Positions 59,251 through 64,000 of a DNA stretch of 64,000 nucleotides are shown here, piece by piece. A model generated the notes under the pieces. That model saw only the letters and a list, made by a program, of their open reading frames with translations. It did not search any database and was not told the DNA's origin. Source of the stretch: Rostratula benghalensis (Eukaryota > Chordata > Aves > Charadriiformes > Rostratulidae). Position 1 is the first letter of the stretch, and every line of letters starts with the position of its first letter. The position numbers were made by a program, and so were the translations under genes. Location: the NCBI GenBank assembly GCA_013399305.1, contig VXAI01000035.1:4006283-4070282 (forward strand), written 5' to 3'.

Positions 59251-59710
59251 TCCCAAATGTCCTTCCGCTGACCTGGCTGAAAATGTTAAGCTTTTCCTCA
59301 AAATCTGAATTCTTATGGTAAAGCTGAAAGGTTAATTGTATAATTAAGCCTTTTAAAAAAAATTTTATTTATAAAAAAGTTTAGGGATTTTCTCTGACAG
59401 CATAAGACCAATATATAATATTTTTCTGTTCAAGTCCCAGTCACAGGAGGCTACATTATAGTTTCTGCCAAAGAGAAGGCATCAGAGACTATCTAAACTT
59501 GCCAACACATGAAAAGGACGGCGTAGAAAAAAGTTCTGTGGAAACAAGTGTTCATTCAGAGCATGTATACACTAATTCTGGGGAGGTCAAGATTTGACTT
59601 CTGCCTACATTGGCAGTATCTTTTTAATATCCAGCTGCAAGTGTCTTTTCAGCACTAAAATTATTTTTAATGTAATGTTTCCTACCGTGGATGAAAATAG
59701 TTTTTATAAT

Positions 59711-59780
59711 CTAAAGTGGGACTTGAGCCCAGTATCCCAATATATAAAGTCATTACATTAACCAGCTGAGATGCTCCATC
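59711..59780 (-). mobile_element. tRNA-Lys-like relic (SINE head or tRNA pseudogene)
   Basis: Read on the minus strand, this 70-bp stretch has an A-box-like CTCAGCTGGTT and, after suitable spacing, a B-box-like GGGCTCAAGTCCC. Between them lies AATGACTTTATATATTGGGA, which resembles the anticodon region of tRNA-Lys(TTT). The T arm pairs (GGG with CCC), but the acceptor and anticodon stems do not pair convincingly. It is therefore not a working tRNA. It could be the tRNA-derived head of an old SINE or a lone tRNA pseudogene. The assignment is by eye. Confidence 0.45.
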
Positions 59781-59999
59781 ATAAAAAGATAACTACCTTT
59801 ACATAAATAACTGCTGACTACGCAAGCAGGGCTCATCTTTGAAGGTGAGAGAGAACATTGTAGTTTATTGTATTGTGTGAATGATAAAAATGATATTTAT
59901 AGAGCAGATTGCAATGACCCTAGTGATGAGCACTGAGAGATTTATACTTTAAGGGGAAAAAACTTTTGAAGAACTGACATCATCATCAAACAATTTGTG

Positions 60000-60500
60000 T
60001 TTCTTGGTGAATCCACGAGCTGAGCCTGGTGTTTTAATGACTAGAAATCATGAATATTAAACTGGAGAAAAGTTGACAGTATTTAAATGAGCATCATTAA
60101 GAGACACATAAATTAACAGGATTTTTAGTTCTTGTGGAACCGCCGTTTCAATGTTAATTAAACAACTGGAGTGCTCTTGTGCATTCCCAGCAAACTGTCC
60201 CTAATGTGTTCTGCTGAATATCATTATGGGTGGCTGCCTTGCTGTTTAATTATTTTCAAGCTGATTTTTTTTCCCCGTTGCTGCAGCGGTTTTATGCTTG
60301 TCTTGCATTCAGAAGGTGATGGGGCTTAATCCCAAAGGAGTCTGTCAGTTTGATCTACATGTGGTGCTTATACTGAAATACCCATTTTTGTAACTAATAA
60401 AACATGCACATATAGTGTTGCTGCCTAACCCTGCTGAAAAAGCCCCACTATTGACTGAATTATCTTTGTACGTAACAACCATTTGATGACTTACTGGGAT
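60000..60500. other. Candidate conserved non-coding element
   Basis: A repeat-free segment without long frames. It is dense in AT-rich motif words (TAATGACTAG, TGTTAATTAAAC, TGTTTAATTATTTTC, TAACTAATAAAAC) next to short GC words (GGAACCGCCGTTTC, TTGCTGCAGCGG). Its CpGs are kept in AT-rich context. This is the usual look of a vertebrate developmental enhancer. Conservation was not tested. Confidence 0.3.
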
Positions 60501-61271
60501 TTTAGCAGTAGTTCTCTATCACAGTGGTAATCATTATTTATTCCATTCTGCACACGCAGGTGGTAAAGAATATGAATTTAGATATAGAGAAGGGAAGCAA
60601 AATAAGCATGCGGTCTAGTTATTTTATAAATGTGAAGAGAAATGCTACACAGAGCACTGTGTGCTGTATCTGTTTAGCAAATTCACTGTTCAGCTGTTCC
60701 TTTACCTCTATCTGCATTATGTATTTGTACATCAGGAATTAAAGTAGTGTTTCTTTTCGATCTTGGACATCCACCTACCCCTCTTAGTACCAGGTCTGTA
60801 GGGAGAAGAGACTGATTCTCCTTTAACAGACCTTGCCTTGCCAACCTCCTGTAACTGGCTACACATCCTTCCCTTCCCACAGCAGCCAGCATCCTGCCTG
60901 CCTCGCAGGAGTCTCCATGCCATGTTTGAATGAGACACTCCCGCAGACTTTCACATTTCTCTAGACTCCATGTCAGGCTGCCTGCCCACCCAGAAGCCAC
61001 CCACAAGGCTGTATGGACTCTTGAGATTCAGGCCCACTTCTGCTGCTTAGGTGTTTGTTCATGTTACCTCTTCTCCTGCCAGGTGGTTGCCCATACTCTC
61101 TGCTCTCTCCAAGCCCAGGCAGATTTCTACATCTAGCACCTAAAGGTAATCATGCCAGCTAAGGTGATTGGGGATGTTACAGTGTGCACTCTTATGGTGC
61201 TAAGGCAATGCCAGACATCTATGTAGGCTCCATATGAAGGGGTCACTGAGGATTGTTCCAGTGAACACAGT
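60501..61271. other. Non-coding stretch before the LTR
   Basis: Moderately GC-rich from 60.75 kb on. Minus-strand frames of 68 and 107 codons overlap there without recognisable domains. Nothing supportable as a gene was found. Confidence 0.5.
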
Positions 61272-62001
61272 TGTCGTGGTTTCAGCCAAAATTACCAAAA
61301 CTGGACTGAAAGATGGCCCTTCCCCCAAAAAGAAAGGAGAGGAAGAGATTAGGAGATTTATGAGTTTAGAATGAACTAAACTACTTTAATGAAGTATTAA
61401 TACTAAAAAAAAAAAAAAAAAAAAAGAAATAGATACAATTGCCATATATACAAACTCGTATCAAGATCCTGAGATGACAATGATGTTACCAGCAGGCATT
61501 GGGAAAAGTCCCAGACTGGAGCTGGTGACTGACAGGAGCTGGATTCCAGATCTGGAGTCAAGAATGTACAGATTTGGTTCAAAGGCAGATGAACAGACAG
61601 GGACTTCCTCAGACATTGGCCATTTAAGAAAGAAAATTGACCCTTTGATCCCTCAACTTTTATACTGAGCATGATGTGGATGGGGTGGAGTACCCCAGTT
61701 GGTCAGTTTTGGGTCATCTGTCTTGTCTGCTCCTCCCTACAGGTGTGACCCCTTGATGCTTTTCCACTTCCGACCCTCCAACGGGGCAGATAACAAAATT
61801 ACTTGATCTTGGTTGTTATAGCAATAAGTATAAGGAAGGGCCTCTCTGCTCACCATTCCTTGCTATAATCAGGTCTTATCACTGCCATTTTTCTGAAAAT
61901 AAACGCTGTTAATTTCAGAGTTAAGTCAGTTAGAAGAGGTCCATCTAAAAAAGTAAAATTACAAAACAGAAACCTGGTTAATTTTACCTCAAACCAGGGC
62001 A
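61272..62001 (+). mobile_element. Solo LTR of an endogenous retrovirus
   Basis: A 730-bp segment that starts TGTCGTGGTTTCAGCC and ends AAACCAGGGCA. The pentamers on the two sides are ACAGT (61267-61271) and GCAGT (62002-62006), a 5-bp duplication with one mismatch. Internal words such as CCAGTTGGTCAGTTTTGGGTC and CTGTCTTGTCTGCTCC resemble a family of avian LTRs that I remember. There is no adjacent retroviral coding sequence, so this is a solo LTR. It has a run of 21 A at 61405-61425. The right boundary is less certain than the left because the last 250 bp are diverged. Confidence 0.75.
61405..61425 (+). repeat. Poly-A tract, A21, inside LTR
   Basis: A pure run of 21 A lying about 130 bp inside the LTR. 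It is probably expansion of an A-rich stretch native to the LTR rather than a separate retroposon tail. Confidence 0.9.
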
Positions 62002-62354
62002 GCAGTGAAGAAGATGTGGTTATTTTCTGCTCTTTCTGAGCTCCTTAGAGCACAGCAAAGACTCTAAATATTGAGGAAAGGCTTATTGAGTCATATGCTG
62101 TTGCCCTGCTTCCTTCCCTGCTACCTTGCCGCATCATTAGAACCAGAGGACATGGCCTGCAAGTTATGGCTACATATTACTGAAAACCCATCAAATCTAA
62201 ACCTTTCCTTAGAGGCTGTTAATGCATTCCTACACCTTTTAATGTCAGTGGACAGACAGCGTGGCCTGCAAAATAGAGACTTGGATAGCAACATGACAAA
62301 TTACTGGCTGGCCAGCCTGAGTATCATAAAAGGTATTTTTAAAAAAATTTGACA
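62002..62354. other. Short non-coding spacer between LTR and CR1
   Basis: About 350 bp between the LTR and the next CR1. A 93-codon forward frame (62071-62352) spans most of it. It has no recognisable domain and ends just before the CR1 boundary, so it is taken as chance. Confidence 0.5.
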
Positions 62355-62668
62355 TTGTAGAGAGGTTGGCGCTGGTCTCTTCGCACAGGTAGTTAGCAAT
62401 GGAACAAGAGGGAATGGCTTCAAGCTGCAACAGAGTTAAGTGTAGGCTGAACATTAGGAAATAGTTTTTCACAGAAAGAGTGGTCAGACACTGGAATAGG
62501 CTGCCCAGGGTGGGGGTTGAGTCCCCATCCCTGAACGTGTTTAAGATTTGTTTAGATGTGGTGTTGGGGGATACGGTGTAGGGGAGAACTTTATAGAGTA
62601 GGGCTGATGGTTGGACTTGATGATCCCAAAGGTCTTTTCCCAACCTGAATGATTCTATGATTCTGTGA
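62355..62668 (+). mobile_element. CR1 LINE, 5'-truncated 3' end (sister of 48.55 kb copy)
   Basis: A plus-strand CR1 3' fragment that starts at TTGTAGAGAGGTTGG and ends GATTCTATGATTCTGTGA, two octamers of the CR1 tail. It aligns along its whole length with the copy at 48554-48857, including the diagnostic GTAGGGGAGAACTTTATAGA segment. Its ORF2 remnant, unlike that of the sister copy, is broken by stops and frame changes in the forward direction. The 175-codon minus-strand frame at 62245-62772 is an antisense by-product of this element. Confidence 0.93.
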
Positions 62669-64000
62669 AATTTGTGAGTTTTCTCATTCCTGGTTTCTGG
62701 CTGGGAGGGGTCACGCTTGGTAGTTGGTGGTGTTTCCATACTCTGTGCCATGTACTCTATAATTAAGGCCACTGAGTGCAGGTGTTAAAAAAGCACTACC
62801 ATCCTACACCTTTTTAATGCTATAACTGTGTATACACACCTCTTACTAGTAGTGACAGGAGCTTTCTCCATGGAGTTGGGCAATCTGTAGAGATAATGTA
62901 CGTAGTGTTACTTTGCTGAAGTCATGAAAAATGAAGTAGATAGGAATTAAAAGTTTGATACAATCCTCAGCTTTAGGATTATCTTTCACACTGGAAAAAA
63001 ACTTTTTTGCTAATTTTCTGGGAAACATGACAGAACATTTGTTGATGGGGGAAAAGTATTTTGCATCCAGACTTCAATTTAATTAACTAAAAGTTGTTTC
63101 TGAATGGTTTTCCTTCCTACCTACTTACTCGCAGTTGCCTGTATTAATAGAAACAGTTGATAGATGTCTTCAGGGGAACTTCCTATCTAATTAGTAGATT
63201 TTTTCTTTCTGCATCTTGCCAATAAAAACAAAATTAAAATAACCAAACAAAGCTAATTATGTGGTGCTTTGAAATACCTGTTGTATAGTTGAACATACAT
63301 TTCTTCCTCTCCTTGTTGTACATTACATCAATTAATAGGTATTTATACATGATGTATTTCATTTTTTGCTGGAATGCTGTTGTGATGTGTTTGTTTAGGA
63401 GCTGATATCCAAGTCCTTCATGAACTACTCCTGACATGAAATGAGGTATTTGTAGTTCACAGAGTAAGCATTCATGCCATGCAGACAAGTTCTTGGCTTT
63501 ATTTGTTTAGAACAAACAAATACTTGGAGGATCTTTGGAGATCCTTTGACCATTGCTATCTCTTAGAAGATGTAAAATAGTCCTTGGTTTGGGACTTCAG
63601 TACAGATTTAATGAAATATATTCCCTATATTCTCTCCAGATTTGTTCCAGACAATAAAAATTTAACACAATGTGATATTGTTTCAACTTAGCTCAAGTTA
63701 ATAACAGAGTTTATTTGGAGGTAGACCAACTCTTCTATGAGTCACCTACTTAACAAACTTTTACCAACTTTGACTGTTCACTTGGGGTTGCCTGGCTGCA
63801 GGGAGGTGGTTAGAGGCAGAAGTACGTGCAGATTCTGTATTGCATCAGGCAAGATGAAGCTCATTGAATACCTACTGGATACAGCTGCCAGAGCTGGCAA
63901 TTGTATTTAAGCATTGTTTCGTACTGTCTACTACAAGAAACCGGCAGAGTTGCAGACAGTACTGTGTTTTATTATTTTTAAAAGGCTTGTCTAAGGAGGG
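62669..64000. other. Non-coding stretch to window end
   Basis: AT-rich sequence with no recognisable exon, RNA gene or mobile element. Open frames are below 90 codons. Confidence 0.55.

Noticed and set aside
62245..62772. 175-codon minus-strand open frame, the longest in the window
   Set aside because: It lies antisense across a CR1 3' end and its flanks; its length is explained by the repeat, and it has no domain.
1..64000. CRISPR arrays, operons, phage or plasmid features
   Set aside because: The sequence has vertebrate character throughout. No regularly spaced direct repeats and no compact same-strand gene runs are present.

Overview
The window looks like nuclear DNA from a bird. The sequence is AT-rich and nearly gene-free. 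It carries 5'-truncated CR1 LINE copies whose 3' ends finish in the ATTCTATG-type octamer or a pentamer tail, and two solo LTRs of endogenous-retrovirus type resembling families common in avian genomes. It also holds a few very old SINE relics and ordinary homopolymer and short tandem repeats. There is no sign of bacterial gene organisation. A run of 30 Ns (34856-34885) shows that it comes from an assembled draft scaffold.

I find no protein-coding exon, rRNA or functional tRNA that I can defend. All long open frames are under about 180 codons. They either lie inside repeats or have the composition expected of non-coding DNA. The stretch is therefore a gene desert or the inside of a very large intron.

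Layout: 1-33 kb is mostly unique AT-rich sequence, with an old MIR-like SINE near 3.4 kb and a second at 33.1 kb on the opposite strand. At 35.8-38.5 kb lies a block that looks like clustered conserved non-coding sequence (homeodomain-type AT motifs and retained CpGs). At 43.6-44.1 kb a CR1 3' end runs into a pentanucleotide microsatellite. At 48.1 kb there is a small CpG-rich patch, followed by a second CR1 at 48.55 kb. A solo LTR with a perfect 5-bp target duplication sits at 51.3-51.9 kb. A block of strongly A-biased strand composition spans 54.5-57.9 kb. A short CR1 fragment and a tRNA-Lys-like relic follow at 59.2-59.8 kb, a possible enhancer-like segment at 60.0-60.5 kb, a second LTR at 61.3-62.0 kb, and a third CR1 3' end at 62.4-62.7 kb that is a close relative of the 48.55 kb copy.

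I did not find a new biological system. The best-supported observations concern retroelement history (target duplication, shared CR1 subfamily and breakpoint, tail-derived microsatellite). The candidate regulatory segments rest on appearance alone and need cross-species alignment.
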